A DNA stretch of 64,000 nucleotides, taken from Jaltomata sinuosa. Its lineage: Eukaryota > Streptophyta > Magnoliopsida > Solanales > Solanaceae. The notes beneath the pieces are model-generated. The model saw only the letters and a list, made by a program, of their open reading frames with translations, was not told the origin of the DNA and ran no database searches. The position numbers and the translations under genes were made by a program. Positions 23,209-34,851 of this stretch are shown one piece after another. Position 1 is the first letter of the stretch; every line of letters begins with the position of its first letter. The stretch spans positions 1 to 64,000 of the forward strand of contig QJPP01007588.1 of the NCBI GenBank assembly GCA_003996215.1, in the 5' to 3' direction.

Positions 23209-23310
23209 TATTTAACTATTTTCTTTTATTTAAGATATTCTAGGTAATATTTATTGTATAATATTTAACTATTTTCTTTTATTTAAGATATTATAGGTAA
23301 GAAATAATAA
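23209..23310. repeat. 53-bp tandem duplication
   Basis: The phrase TATTTAACTATTTTCTTTTA starts at 23209 and again at 23262, with the following 30 bases also shared apart from one or two changes. Confidence 0.8.
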
Positions 23311-23610
23311 TATTTAACACCTCTAAATCAATTAATATTTTACCTTATACCAAAAACAATTTCTACAATTCTATTTAAGCAACATACTTCTTTTTACCTC
23401 TAGGTTTTCTTCTTAATTTGGTTTTGATTTAAGTTGTTTTCTTGCATTTATTATCACCATTCTTTCTGCCCTTTGTTTATGTCTTTTAGTTGATAGTTTT
23501 AAAATTATATATAAATTATACATAATCAATAATTAACAATGAATTCTCTCCTTTAATAATTTCTCGTGTTTTCTCTTTCAGTAGAAGATTTTCCAAAAAT
23601 TAGATGAAAT

Positions 23611-24056
23611 AAGTATGTTATTGTCGAATGAAGTAACACGAAAAATCCAAGGTTTATCTCTTTTCTTTTTCCTTTCTTTGTATCGTATATTATTTTTTTA
23701 GATTTGAAGTCATCCGTTGAATATATTATAGGAGAAAAAGTTAGTATTTTGGATAAAAACAAGCATGTTGTTGCCGAATGAAGTAGCCAGAAAAATTACA
23801 GATTTATCTCTTTTTCTTTTTCTTTTCATTGTATCGTATATTATAATTTTTAGTTTTGAAGTCATCCGTTGAATATATTATAGGAGAAAAAGTTAGTATT
23901 TAGGACAAAACAAGCATGCTGTTGCCGAATGAAGTAGACCAAAAAATTATAGATTTATCTCTTTTCTTTTTCTTTTCTTTGTATCGTATATTATGATTTT
24001 TAGTTTTGAAGTCATCCATTGAATATATTATAGGAGAAAAAAGTTAGTATTTTGCC
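23611..24056. repeat. Three tandem copies of a 151-bp unit
   Basis: Units begin with AAGYATGYTRTTGYCGAATG at 23611, 23761 and 23912 and end with GGAGAAAAAGTTAGTATTT. A diverged fourth head lies near 24516. The whole stretch is part of a larger direct duplication with about 900-bp offset (about 23400-23600 against 24290-24480). Confidence 0.8.
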
Positions 24057-25032
24057 TTGTGTACGAAAAAAGAAATCCTAAAAGATATTATAGGAGAAAA
24101 AGCTATTTTTTTTCCTATTCGTTTCTGATTTAATATTTTCTTCCCCAACTTTTGTGAACTCTAATTAGTTCCTTTGAAGAATTTTAGAACGTGAGTGGCA
24201 TGATGAAGATGTAGGAACTTTTATTGATCCTTAATTAGGATTATTATTAGTGTAACAATTGCTAATACTTTTTTAGTTTTTTTTCTAGAATTAATGTTGG
24301 TAGGTTTTTCTTTTTTCTTTTTTTTATTTTGATTCAAGTCGTCTTTTTGTATTTATTATCATCATTCTTTTTTTTAATTTCTTTTGGTTAATAACTTTAA
24401 AGATTATATATGAATTATACGTAATCAACAATTGACAATGAATTCTCTCCTTTTGATAATTTCTCGTCTTTCTGTTTCAGTTGAAAATTTCTAATCGAGA
24501 AATTGGAAGAAATAAGCATATTGCCATCGAATGAAGTGGCAAAAAAAATCAAAGGTTTATCTCTTTCCTCTTTTTGTCTTTCTTTGTTTAATTGTGACTT
24601 GATTTTGATTATATTATTTAACTATATTTTAGAATATTATTCGTTAGTATTATAGTTGATTCATTAATTAAATATATTAGTTGAGTTCAAAATATAATGT
24701 TATAATTAAGTGTTGAATCTTGATTTGCAGAGCTTTTATTTGAATGATCAATCTGTAAATTTAGGATTATAGTTGACTCTTTCAATTTGGGTTTACTAAT
24801 TAAGTTTGAAGCTTAAAGTCATAGGTAAAGGTGAATTATTATCCCTTCACGTACATGTCCTGCTTTGGTAATGTCTAAATATGTTATTAAATTCTTAAGG
24901 TTATAGGTAAAAGTTTTATAGTAATTTTTTAAATATTAAATTTATTTTTACATTAATTATTATTTTCAATAATTTTAATATATTTATTGCTTGATGTATT
25001 ACACACGTGCAATGCACGTACGCTAAACTAAT

Positions 25033-25403
25033 ATATAGAAAAATATGAAACATGATTTATAACCATAAGTTTTAAAAACTATTAATAATACCTATAAGTT
25101 TGAAATAAAATTATCATTATTATAATGAACTAGACAATACATTGTCCAAAAATCATAACACTATATTTTAATAACACTACTAATCATATAATTACCACCT
25201 ATTATAATTTCTCAAATTATAATTAGTTATGAAGATCCATCGATTAAATAAATAAATAATAACAACAGTGGTAACTAGTTATTATTTAATATAATTTTAT
25301 CATATTCTACGAACAATCTCTTTAATAAGAATGTGTTTAATAAAGGGTTGGGTAGATAGAATTATAGTTGGGAGTCATAATTGATGAGTTTCAAAATCTT
25401 AAA
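25033..25403. other. AT-rich spacer, nothing recognised
   Basis: AT-rich sequence between the Helitron-like end and the Tekay LTR. The five bases before the LTR are TTAAA. I see no gene or structured repeat. Confidence 0.5.
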
Positions 25404-28054
25404 TGTCACGACCAGATTTCTCGGTCATGATGGCACCTACAACCCCCTAGTAGGAGAACCAATCCCCGTAGCCTGGAGTGGTTAGTAATGGGCTACTATC
25501 TCACAATCTAAGCAGAAGAACAGTTTAATAAGCGGAAGCAAGGGAACAAGATAAAGAAAATAGATAACAGGAATATATACATACATATGCTGAAGCTAAA
25601 CCAAACCCACAACCTGGTATCATAGTATAGAGCCAAAACTACATATAAGGAGTACGAATTATCCAAAATAATATATACACAAATGTCTCCGAGTAGTAAT
25701 AGAGTACACAAAGTAAAAGATAAACTAAAAGCTAAGCTCCGGTTGCCAAGAGCTCACCCTCAGTCTGGATTGTCCAAAATATCCAAGCACAACTCACAGC
25801 GATCTAGCAGCGATGACCTACACTAGGATCTGCACTAGAAGATGCAGAGAGTAGTATGAGCACCAATTGCAAAGCAACCGGTACCCTGTAGGTATCACAG
25901 GCCGACTGGGCACATATAAGATAAAAGAGCAGTAATGAACAGAATAGGAAACAAATAGTCACAGAAGGCAACAGATAAGTACACGGAAACTAGCCCAGAG
26001 GGAAGACAACAGAAAGCAACATACAAGGCTAGCAGTAGAATATATATACACAATAGGCACAGGTGAAATTAAGAAATGGCGCACCTGGAATCCTTGCAAT
26101 AACATTATATAGTATGTTTAGAAGTGGATGGTATACCGGTAACCTCAAGTACAAGGGAAGGGAGGAGAAGAATAAATATAGGCATGCTCGGAAAGAAAAA
26201 TAGGAACAAGTAACAAACTTAATCATACCAAACTCCAGCCAGGAACTAACAACCTCTCAATATCCAAACTTATATATATATTTATAATAGGGTGTAGTAT
26301 AGCAATAAAGTAACAAGCCTCTACCTACAGTCCCCCGATAGCCCATACAACCGAGGAACGCAATCAAGAAAAAATAAACCCTTCGGCCGCCCATACAACC
26401 GGAGCGTACACTCAACAAACAACAAACAAGGGTGGGACCTCACACAAATAAATGATATGCCAAACTAAGTGTAACCACGGTGTTAGTATGTTACCCCCTT
26501 CAGTTCCCCAAAGGTCCAATAAAGGCGGGATCCATGGAAGGACTTCTCCCAAGTAAATCTACTCCATCGTACACCCCTACCCCTGATCATCCTTTCGCCT
26601 ATAGCAATTGGTGCGGAGTGACAAGGTCCATAGAGGTCTATTCGTAGACCACATACTACACTTTAACCTCTGGATATCAGTCTGGAGTGCCACCGGATCC
26701 AAACTAGTACTCGATGCTCAAATGTATGCCTGAATTCTATCCAGGTCTAAATCAATGTAATAAGTCTCATAAACCCCCTTCAAGGGTGTCCAGGCGTATC
26801 CGGGTCGAAAATAGTAGTAAACAAGTCTGTCGCTCAGCCTTACCGAGTCTAATATCATTCCTCATCCACAACAGGGTTAATCTGGCACCTTGGCTCAACC
26901 GGGCCAAATATATGGCAGGAAAACTGTGACAAATCTTTCTTTTAACTTATCTTACTCCAAGAAGATCCATTAAGATGATACCAAACCATTCATAATCAAT
27001 TTTACCGAAAAGGTCCCCATGGGCCATGCAAGGTTTAGAAATCATCAATAGAAGGTCCAAAGCCAAAACCATAGTAAAAAGCATGAAGAAAATCCTTTTA
27101 TATGCATGATAATGGCATGCTCAATCACAATCAATAGCCCAATGACTCACAATCAACCTATCGGCCCTGCACAAGCTCCAATCGTTCTACAGCACAGAGC
27201 TAGCTCTATGATAGTAATAACGATGTCTGAGACTCAAGGACATTCCCAATATCCAACCATATATGTTCTAGAGTCTATATAATGCCACACAGGACCACAA
27301 GGGTTAATGGAGTGTATAAAACAAATACTACAACCATCGGAGGAAGAAAAGTAACCGGACATGAATAAGTGGTCAAGGTCTGTGGTATCAACCTAGTAAA
27401 CCCAGCCCAAGGATGCCCATTAATACAATTTTATCCTATATATGTAAAGTCTAAAGGGTTTAAGTCGTAACCTACCTGTCGTCCGACGACAAGCAGCTGG
27501 GATAACGATATCCAAGCCCAAATCGCTCTGAGAAATCCCAAATTATAATCACACTATCACAGCCATAAATAACACATTAAAACAAGTCCAACAATACCCA
27601 TAACACTATAATAATAGCCGGGCTGAAATCTGGGTCACTAGCAGGCCTGTGGTCCCCGCAACCCAAAACCAAAAACAAAAAGTCACATAATGATCAGCAA
27701 GACCATGGGAATTCATGCCCAGAAAATCAAGGATTTGGGGCAATAAATTCGAGCTAAAAACAGCCCCTAAAGCTAGGAACCCATGGAAATTTAGGGAAAG
27801 AAAATCAGAAATTGGCAAGAATCACCTACCCAAACGGAAGAATTAAGCCAAGAATGTGAATAAGAACGAGCATGCCAAGCATGCACTTCACCCGGAACAT
27901 AATCTACAACCAATTCGCGAGCTTGAGAAGATGGAAACAATGGTGATTTAAACCAATGGAGAAGACAACTATCGAGAAGAGGAGAAACTTATCAAAACAC
28001 CAACAGAGCAAGAATTTATCGAGGGTACAAGAATTCTTTGAGGGTGTACTGGTT

Positions 28055-28072
28055 TGGAGCAATTTATATAGT
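28055..28072 (-). promoter_or_regulatory. TATA box of 3' LTR
   Basis: Minus strand CACTATATAAATTGCTCC, about 80 bases downstream of the island edge. Confidence 0.6.
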
Positions 28073-28149
28073 GTTTTGCACATTATAGAGTTGAGGGAAA
28101 AGAGAGATGAAGGCTGGAAAAATGAAAAGGAAAAAGTTATATACTGCCA

Positions 28150-28375
28150 AGGGTCCTTCATCACGATCGCGAAGGGGCCCCTCGCAGTCGTAAGGACCAC
28201 GCTGGCTAGACCATTGTGATCGTGAAAGCTAGCCACGCGGCCGCGAAGAACAGCGGGGGAGAGGCTTCATCGCAGTCACAACAAAGGACGTCACGATCGT
28301 GTTGAACAAGGGACCAGGTGCTTCATCGCGGTCGCGAAGGAGAAGGCTCGCGATCGCGATTAAGGCCTGAGCCCT
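28150..28375 (-). repeat. CACGATCGCGA word island
   Basis: GC-rich stretch in which CACGATCGCGA, TCGCGGTCGCGA, CGCGATCGCGA and decayed variants recur about ten times at irregular spacing. Most words are self-complementary around GATC or CGCG. Confidence 0.7.
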
Positions 28376-29053
28376 GCACCTGCAACAACCAAAAATCTGT
28401 CACTTTTCCACAACATTACAGGGCATTTCGGGCAAAATTAGAAACCGATAATCAAAAATCAATAATTCTAACAAACTGGAAATGACGTTTTGGACTTAAC
28501 AGATTTGACGATACTCCCATACGAGGTCATTTCGGAGAAATGTTGACCCAGTCAACACTAACCAACATGCAACCAAATACGCAAAATGAGCCCGGCTCAC
28601 CCAGAACTCGAACCAACCATCTACCAAACCCAAACTCAACATCCCGGAGCTAATGGAATCATCAGATTTGGAATTTGATGCTCCGATCATCAAAAGCTGA
28701 CCCAAGTTACACTTTCAACTCCAAATGGCCTGAAAACAGAAAAAGAAATATAAAACTCACACCGGAAGTTCGCAGGCCTTGACTTAAGGTCTAACTAGAA
28801 CAAACTCAGCGTTCCGGAGATAACAAAACTGTTAGAATTCAATTCTAAGTACGTTAGCTAAGAATGTTGACTAAAGTCAATGATATTTTAAGTTAAGGAT
28901 CTAAAATAGGCAAACAACCAAAACAACCAAATGAATAACCAGGGTACCAAACTACCGGTCCCAGCAAGTCATAAATTACTTAGGGTCGCTACAGGGAAGC
29001 TTGAATAGTATAATGAATGCGTAAACGCTAAGATGACCAGAAGGGTCATCACA

Positions 29054-29230
29054 ATATCCACTACTAAAAAGACTTTCGTCCTCGAAAGTCAAGAAGAAGG
29101 GAGTACCTGAAGGTTCAAACAGCTGCAGATACTGAGCACACAACTCACTCTCGGTCTCCCAAGTGGCCTCCTTGACCCGATGATGCCTCCATTGAACTTT
29201 CACAATCAAAATCTCCCTAGATCTCAATAT
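29054..29230 (-). pseudogene. pol: Chromodomain tail of minus Tekay Pol
   Basis: The frame reads LRSREILIVKVQWRHHRVKE, then ATWETESELCAQYLQLF, then the acidic end FEDESLF, which overlaps the polypurine region next to the LTR. The layout fits a Del/Tekay integrase chromodomain. The start of the domain is lost to a frame change upstream of 29227, and the frame runs on into the LTR without the usual stop. Confidence 0.75.
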
Positions 29231-30260
29231 CCTAATATCTCTGGCTAGAATATCTATCGGTTTCTAAATAGAAGATAAACTCTCATCTAACGGAACCAAA
29301 TCCCAATGCAACATATGAGAATTATCTGGAACATACCGATGCAACATCGAGACATGGAAAACTGGGTGAACCGCTGAAAACATCGGAGGCAAAGCTAACA
29401 TGTAGGCAACACTACCAACCCTCTGGAGAATCTCAAATGGCCTAATGAATTTGGGGATAAGCTTGCCCCACCGACCAAATCTTACCACGCCCTTCACGGG
29501 CGATACTCGAAGGAATACCAAGTTACCAACACTGAACTCCAAGGCATGAAGTCTATGATCAACGGAGCTCTTCTGCCTACTTTGGGATGCTCTGAGTCTA
29601 TCCTTAATAAAATGAACTCGGTATAAGGAATCTCTAAGCAAATCTGTACTCTGCGGTCTGGACTCTAACCCATCAAACCAACAAATCGGCGATGTGCAAT
29701 GCTACCATACAAGGCCTCAAAAGGTCCATGCTGATGCTCGAATGAAAGCTATTATTGTAAGAAAACTCGGCCAAAGGCAAAAACTGATCCCATGAACCTC
29801 TAAAGTCAAGAACACAAGCCTGAAACATGTCCTCCAGGACCTGAATAGTCCTTTTGGATTGGCCATCTATCTGAGGGTGGAAAGCAGTACTAAACTGAAC
29901 CTCTATACCCAAATCTCACTGAATATCTCTCCAAAACTGAGATGTAAACTGAGAGCCATGGTCTGAAATGATAGAAGCTAGGACCTCGTGCAACTGAACA
30001 ACCTCACGAATATAGATCTAAGCTAACCTCTCAATGTTGTACGATGTCTGAACTAGCAAAAAATGGGCTGACTTAGTTAGCCTATCAACAATCACCTATA
30101 TGGAATCAAACCTCCAAGAATTATGAGGCAACCCAACAACAAAGTCCACAGTAATCCCTTCCCATTTCCACTCAGGAATGGGAAGTCGCTGCATCAAACC
30201 ACCCGGTCTTATGTGCTCAAACTTCACCTGCTGATAGTTCAAGCATCGAGATACAAACTC
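29231..30260 (-). pseudogene. pol: Integrase of minus Tekay, catalytic Glu lost
   Basis: The core has VIVDRLTKSAHFLLV (first Asp), IISDHGSQFTSQFW (second Asp), then FHPQIDGQSKRTIQVLEDMF near 29855, where lysine stands at the catalytic glutamate position. TAG or TAA stops interrupt the core several times, and a frameshift near 29690 separates it from the C-terminal part (29264-29641), which has SRQKSSVDHRLHALEFSVGN and the GPF-like block FIRPFEILQRVGSVAYML. Integration activity is excluded. Confidence 0.88.
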
Positions 30261-30611
30261 CGCTATATCCTACTTCATACCACTCCACCAGTAAAGCTGT
30301 CTCAAATCTGTATACATCTTAGCTGCGCTAAGATGAATGGAGTATCTAGTACAATGCTCCTCATGAAGTATCAACTTAAACAAATCTCCAAACCTTGGAA
30401 CACAAAGACGATTGTCGAATCTCAGAATACCATCAGAACCCAAAGTAGGCCAGCTAGCCTCATCTTGAACTACCTGATCACAAAGGTCACACAAACTTTG
30501 ATCCTCAAATTGCTGGCTCTGAATCTGATCAACTAGAGTAGAACGAACCTGAATACTGGCGAGAACTCTGCTAGGATCCGACAAGTCAAGCCTAACTAAA
30601 TGATTAGCCAA
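30261..30611 (-). pseudogene. pol: Integrase zinc-binding and linker region
   Basis: The open frame 30270-30611 carries the linker between RNase H and integrase and the histidine pair of the HHCC module (EEHCTRYSIH), then LRQLYWWSGMK before a stop. Just beyond it the CxxC pair reads CLNY, with one cysteine replaced by tyrosine. Together with the Glu loss this is damage in two integrase domains. Confidence 0.8.
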
Positions 30612-30639
30612 GGACTAGATGTCCAAGGCCAATGGTCGC

Positions 30640-31860
30640 TCAAAAACTAAAAGTGAAGCTAGGTTGCCCATACTCACCGCCTTTCCACTCAAGGCATCCG
30701 CTACCACGTTTGCCTTTCCCGGATGGTATAGTATAGTGAAATCATAGTCCTTCATCAACTAAATCCATCTTCTTTGCCTAGAGTTCAGCTCTCGCTGACT
30801 CATAATGTACTGAAGACTATGCTTATCGGTGAATATCTCACAATGAACTCCATATAAGTAGTGCCTCCAGATCTTGAGCACCAAGACTACCACTGCCAAC
30901 TCCAAGTTATGAGTGGGGTAGTTGCGCTCGTGAACCTTAAGTTGTCTCAATGCATATACTATAACTCGACCCTGCTGCATCAACACACAATCAAGACCAA
31001 CCCCAAAAGCATCACAATACACGGCAAAACTGTGACCCTCGACAGGCAAAGTCAAAACTGGAGTTGAAGTCAATAAGGTCTTAAGCCTGTGAAAGCTATC
31101 CTCGCACTGATCTGACCACTGAAACGGAACATCCTTCCTAGTCAGCATAGTTAAGGGTGTTGCTATGGAAGAAAATTCCTGAATGAACCGCCTATAGTAA
31201 CCCGCTAACCCAACAAAGTTGTGAACCTCGGTGGCAGTAGTAGGTCTAGGCCAATCAGGAATTGTTGAAATCTTACCCGAATCAACTCTAGTCCCATCCT
31301 TAGACACCACGTGCCCTAGGAATGCAACTGAATCAAGAAAAAACTCACACTTTGAGAACTTAGCATAAAGCCGATGATCTCTCAAATTATGAAGTACAGT
31401 TATCAAGTGCTGCTCATGCTCATCTCTACTCCGGGAGTATACCAGGATGTCATCTATGAAGACTATCACAAACATATCCAAGTAAGGGCTAAGCACCCTA
31501 TGCATCAAGTCCATGAAAGTTGCGGTGGCATTAGTCAACCCAAAAGACATCACCAGGAACTCATAATGGCCATAACGTGTCCTGAATGTTGTCTTAGGGA
31601 TGTCCTCTTCCCTAATCCTCAACTGATGGTAGTCGGACCTCAAATAAATCTTCAAAAACACGGTTGAACCCTGAAGTTGATCAAACAAGTCATCAATCCA
31701 TGGCATCGGATACCTATTCTTTACTGTCACCTTATTCAGCTGCCGACAATCCATACACATCCGCATCGACCCATCCTTCTTCTTCATGAAGAGAACAGGA
31801 GCACCCCAAGGAGACACACTCGGTCTAATGAACCCATTAGCTAACAAGTCCTAGAGATGC
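30640..31860 (-). pseudogene. pol: RT and RNase H of minus Tekay, long open stretch
   Basis: A 362-residue uninterrupted frame (30759-31847) covers most of RT and RNase H. Residues 26-50 hold DGSMRMCMDCRQLNKVTVKN, 129-140 the loop VFIDDILVYSRS, about 177-190 the connection motif FLGHVVSKDGTRVD, and the last 80 RNase H with YCDAFGVGLDCVL, NLELAVVV and FTDKHSLQYIM. At residue 68 (KIYLRSDYHQLR) tyrosine replaces the first catalytic aspartate, so RT is dead although the frame is long. YHPGKANVVADAL follows after one stop, near 30720. Confidence 0.92.
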
Positions 31861-32307
31861 TCCTTAAGCTCTCTCAACTCAGCAGGAGCCATATGATAAG
31901 GAGGAATAGAAATGGGCCTAGTGCCCAGCTCTAACTCAATGGCCTAATCAACATCTCTCTCAGGGGTAAGGCTTGGCAGGTTGTTAGGAAGCACATCTAG
32001 GAAGTCTCTAACCACAGGAACAGGTTCAAGAGATGAAGGGTCAACACTAGTATCTCGGATATATGCTAGATAATCTAAACACCCACGGGAAATAAATTTC
32101 CTAGCTCGAAGACAAAAGATTATCCCGTACAATGCGCTCCTGACAGAACCCTACCAGAGGACCAGGGATAGACCAGGAATGACTATGGTAATGGTCTTGG
32201 CATAACAATCCAAAACCTCACGGTGAGGGGATAACTAGTCCATGCCCAGTATCACATAAAAATCTAACATATCAAGGACCATCAAATCACCCCAAGTCTT
32301 CGAATCA
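31861..32307 (-). pseudogene. pol: Protease-RT linker of minus Tekay
   Basis: Pieces such as VVRDFLDVLPNNLPSLTPER (about 31980-32035) and ISIPPYHMAPAELREL near 31900 belong to the segment before RT, broken by TAA, TAG and TGA stops. It joins the inner copy of a duplicated protease region. Confidence 0.8.
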
Positions 32308-33571
32308 CCAACAGATGTCACACAAGATCTCACAATCTGATCCACTACTAAAGAATATCCTACTAGGGTTGAAACAGAAACAGGCATAGCTAATGGCTCA
32401 CTAGCCAACCCCAAACAAGGCAGAAACTAGGGAAATACATACAAACATATAGATCTAGGATCAAATAAAGGTGTAGCAGTCTGATGGCACATAGAAATCA
32501 TACATGTAATCACAGCATCCGAGGCTTCTGCCTCCGATCTCCTAGGGACCATATAAAACTGACGACAACCTCCACATGCCTGACCGCCATTCCTACCACC
32601 TTCTTTGCCATGTGGAGCACAACCCCTAGCTTAACCACCACCCCCTCGGGCCAGAGGCTGAACTGTTCGCAAAGGCTAGACCAGTAGAATGACTGACTAA
32701 ACTATACCCAGCTGGGGGCAATCTCTAGCATAATGGCCAACAACGGCACACTCATAACAAGGCCCTGATGGCCTTAACTAATGAGATAACCAGTAGAACC
32801 TTAATGGCAACCACGACTCTATGCCCCAGATGTTGCATCCCTCGAAGACTAGCCCTGCTCGAACTAAGGACTATCGAAAGTCTGAAGTGAAGCCTAAACT
32901 AGTCAACTAGACTGATCTTGGTGCTGTTATGGCTGATCACCAATAGATAGCATACAAGATCTCACGGTCCGATCCACTACTAAAGAATCTCCTACTGGGG
33001 TCGAACCAGAAACAGGAACAGATAATGGCTCACTAGCCAACCCCAAACAAGGCACAAAGTAGGCAGATACATATGAACAAGTGGATCCAGGATCAAATAA
33101 AGACATAGCATACTGATGGCACACAGAAATCATACCTGTAATCACAGCATCTGAGGCCTCTGCCTCTGGTCTCGTAGGGACTGCGTAAAACTGACGATGA
33201 CCTCCACCTGCCCGATGCCATCCCTACCACTTGCTCTGCCGCACGGAGCACTACCACTACTCTGACGACCACCCCCTCTAGTCGGAGGCTAAACTGCTCA
33301 TAAAGGCTCGACCAACTGAACTGTACCCTGCTGAGGGCAATCTCTAGAAAAATGACCAATCGCACCACAAGTAAAACAAGCCCCTGACGGCCTACTCAGT
33401 CAAGATGAACCAGCAGATCCCGTATGACCACCACGACCTGATGCCCCAGAAACTGTACCCCTTGAAGACTGGCCGCCATAGCCCTGATGGCTGCTCAGAC
33501 CCTGCTCGAACTGGGTACTACTGAAAGTCTGAAGGGAAGCCTGAACCGGTCGACTGGACTTACCCTGGTGC
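32308..33571 (-). repeat. 632-bp tandem duplication of zinc knuckle plus protease
   Basis: Copy A (about 32940-33571) and copy B (about 32308-32939) align end to end with offset 632 bases, for example CTGATGGC at 33113 and 32481. Copy A holds the knuckle CFTCGAIGHFSRDC (33337-33378) and protease motif FDPGSTCSYVSAYF near 33094. Copy B holds CYECAVVGHYARDC (32718-32759) and a decayed FDPRSICLYVF near 32462. Visible divergence suggests the duplication is old. Two knuckle-protease modules in one polyprotein are not normal for the family. Confidence 0.85.
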
Positions 33572-34638
33572 TGCTGTGGCTGATAACTCTGGCTCCACTG
33601 GACAGGACCTCTACCACCATATCTGGAACCACTATAGACACCCTGATGTCGAGGGCTCTTATCTCTGGACCCCTGATCATGTCGCTGTAAGTCCTCCACA
33701 GTACGGGCATAGTCTACGATAGCCTGAAATGACTGACCACTGGCGATGAATATCTCAGCTGGCTGCCTGATCTCTGGCCTCAAACCCCATACAAATCTAC
33801 GAATCATATCTGCCTCGGTAGGAATGATCATAGCTCCGAATGGTGCTAGCTGACGAAAACGGGTCTCATACTCCGAGATAGACGCAGATCCCTGCATAAG
33901 GTGAGTAAACTGCTCCTTGCGATGCTCATGATCACTCTGAGGTAGGAACTTGGCCATAAAGGCCTCATAAAACTCAGACCGGGTCAAAGGAGGTGACGAT
34001 GGTGGTCTACAAGCAACATGGGCCCTCCACCATAACTTCTCTGGGCCCTCCAACTGATAGGTAGTATAACCAACCCCGTGAGTCTCCAACAAACCCAAAT
34101 GATGCAACATCTCCTCACAGGTAGTAATAAAGTCATGTGGATCCTGTCCCGAAGTACCAGCAAACCTCAGAGGTGCTAACCTCAAAAACCTACCCAACGC
34201 CTTCTGCTCTGACTCTGTCATAGCTGGGCGAGGAGCAAGAGGCTGTGCAACAGATGGGACCGGAATGACCTCCGCATGGGGAGCCATAGTAGCAGGCTGC
34301 GCTCCTGAGCTCTGTGCACCCAGGGCTGCCCCCTGAGCAGATGTGTGCGCTCCCTCAGAAGGCCGCTCTCCAATCACACCCAAAAGCTGTAATGTAATCC
34401 CCGAATATCTGGAGACTGAGCTTGCGGCTTAAGCTGGCACAAAAGTGGGCAATGGAGCTGGTACTGGAGTTGGTACTGGAGCTGGTGGTACCTGGGCTGC
34501 CCCCTGATCCATATGCTGCTCGGGCTCTATCTCCACCCTAGCAGCTCTAGCAGGTGCCACTGATCGAGGGCGTCCTCGACCCTTCGCTGGAGTGGGAGGC
34601 TCATCTCCGCGTGATGCCGATGATCTCGTACGAACCAT
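33146..34638 (-). pseudogene. gag: Gag of minus Tekay element
   Basis: The start chosen is the ATG at 34638 (MVRTRSSASRGDEPP), about 200 bases inside the primer site. A basic and proline-rich N-terminus ends at a TAA (34429); the same frame continues for 327 residues (33400-34383) with the capsid region: FLRLAPLRFAGTSGQDPHDF, the tryptophan pair LEGPEKLWWRAH, FMAKFLPQSDHEH, and YETRFRQLAPFGAMIIP. A Q/S/G-rich tail follows, then a TGA and the zinc knuckle. Only two or three nonsense changes separate it from an open Gag frame, so it is the best preserved Gag in the window. Confidence 0.92.
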
Positions 34639-34836
34639 CTGCGGAAGAATGAAGTAGAACAAATGAGATTTCCAGAAACTTCAAGGGTTCCAAGCACGAT
34701 ACAAAAGCAATGAGAGAGTCAAATTTCCTAAAATGTCACTGTAGCCTCCCAAAGATTGAGTACGGACGTCTCCGCCCCGATCCGCAGGACTCTACTAGAC
34801 ATTGGCTCCTATACCGATGACACCGGTGAACCTAAA

Positions 34837-34848
34837 GCTCTGATACCA
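34837..34848 (-). promoter_or_regulatory. tRNA-iMet primer-binding site
   Basis: Minus strand TGGTATCAGAGC, a perfect match to the initiator tRNA-Met complement, three bases inside the LTR edge at 34852. Confidence 0.95.
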
Positions 34849-34851
34849 AGT

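Larger units (their letters stand above)
22919..25032 (+). mobile_element. Probable non-autonomous Helitron, 2.1 kb
   Basis: It begins directly after terminus 1 with TATATTAAAGTGTGAAGG and ends with a second hairpin ACGTGC-AAT-GCACGT (25005-25019) and CTAAT (25028-25032). Inside it is AT-rich, without Rep or helicase coding, and full of direct repeats. The 5' TC and the T after CTRRT are not perfect, so the limits are an inference. It lies head-to-tail with terminus 1. Confidence 0.45.
25404..29053 (-). mobile_element. 3' LTR of minus Tekay element (3.65 kb)
   Basis: On the minus strand it runs from TGTGATGACCC to GGTCGTGACA. The U3 half (about 27540-28960) matches the style and sequence blocks of 42240-42760 and 49860-50400, not the U3 of its own partner LTR. 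It carries a CACGATCGCGA island at 28150-28375 and a TATA box at about 28060. Confidence 0.85.

Noticed and set aside
25508..26226. Hydrophobic minus-strand frames of 65-67 aa, and the similar 35041-35621 and 154-517 frames
   Set aside because: They sit in LTR R/U5, shift frame between LTR copies and carry no recognisable domain.
30123..30536. 137 aa plus-strand frame, and similar frames at 31374 and 33487
   Set aside because: These are antisense shadows of the minus-strand integrase, RT and gag.
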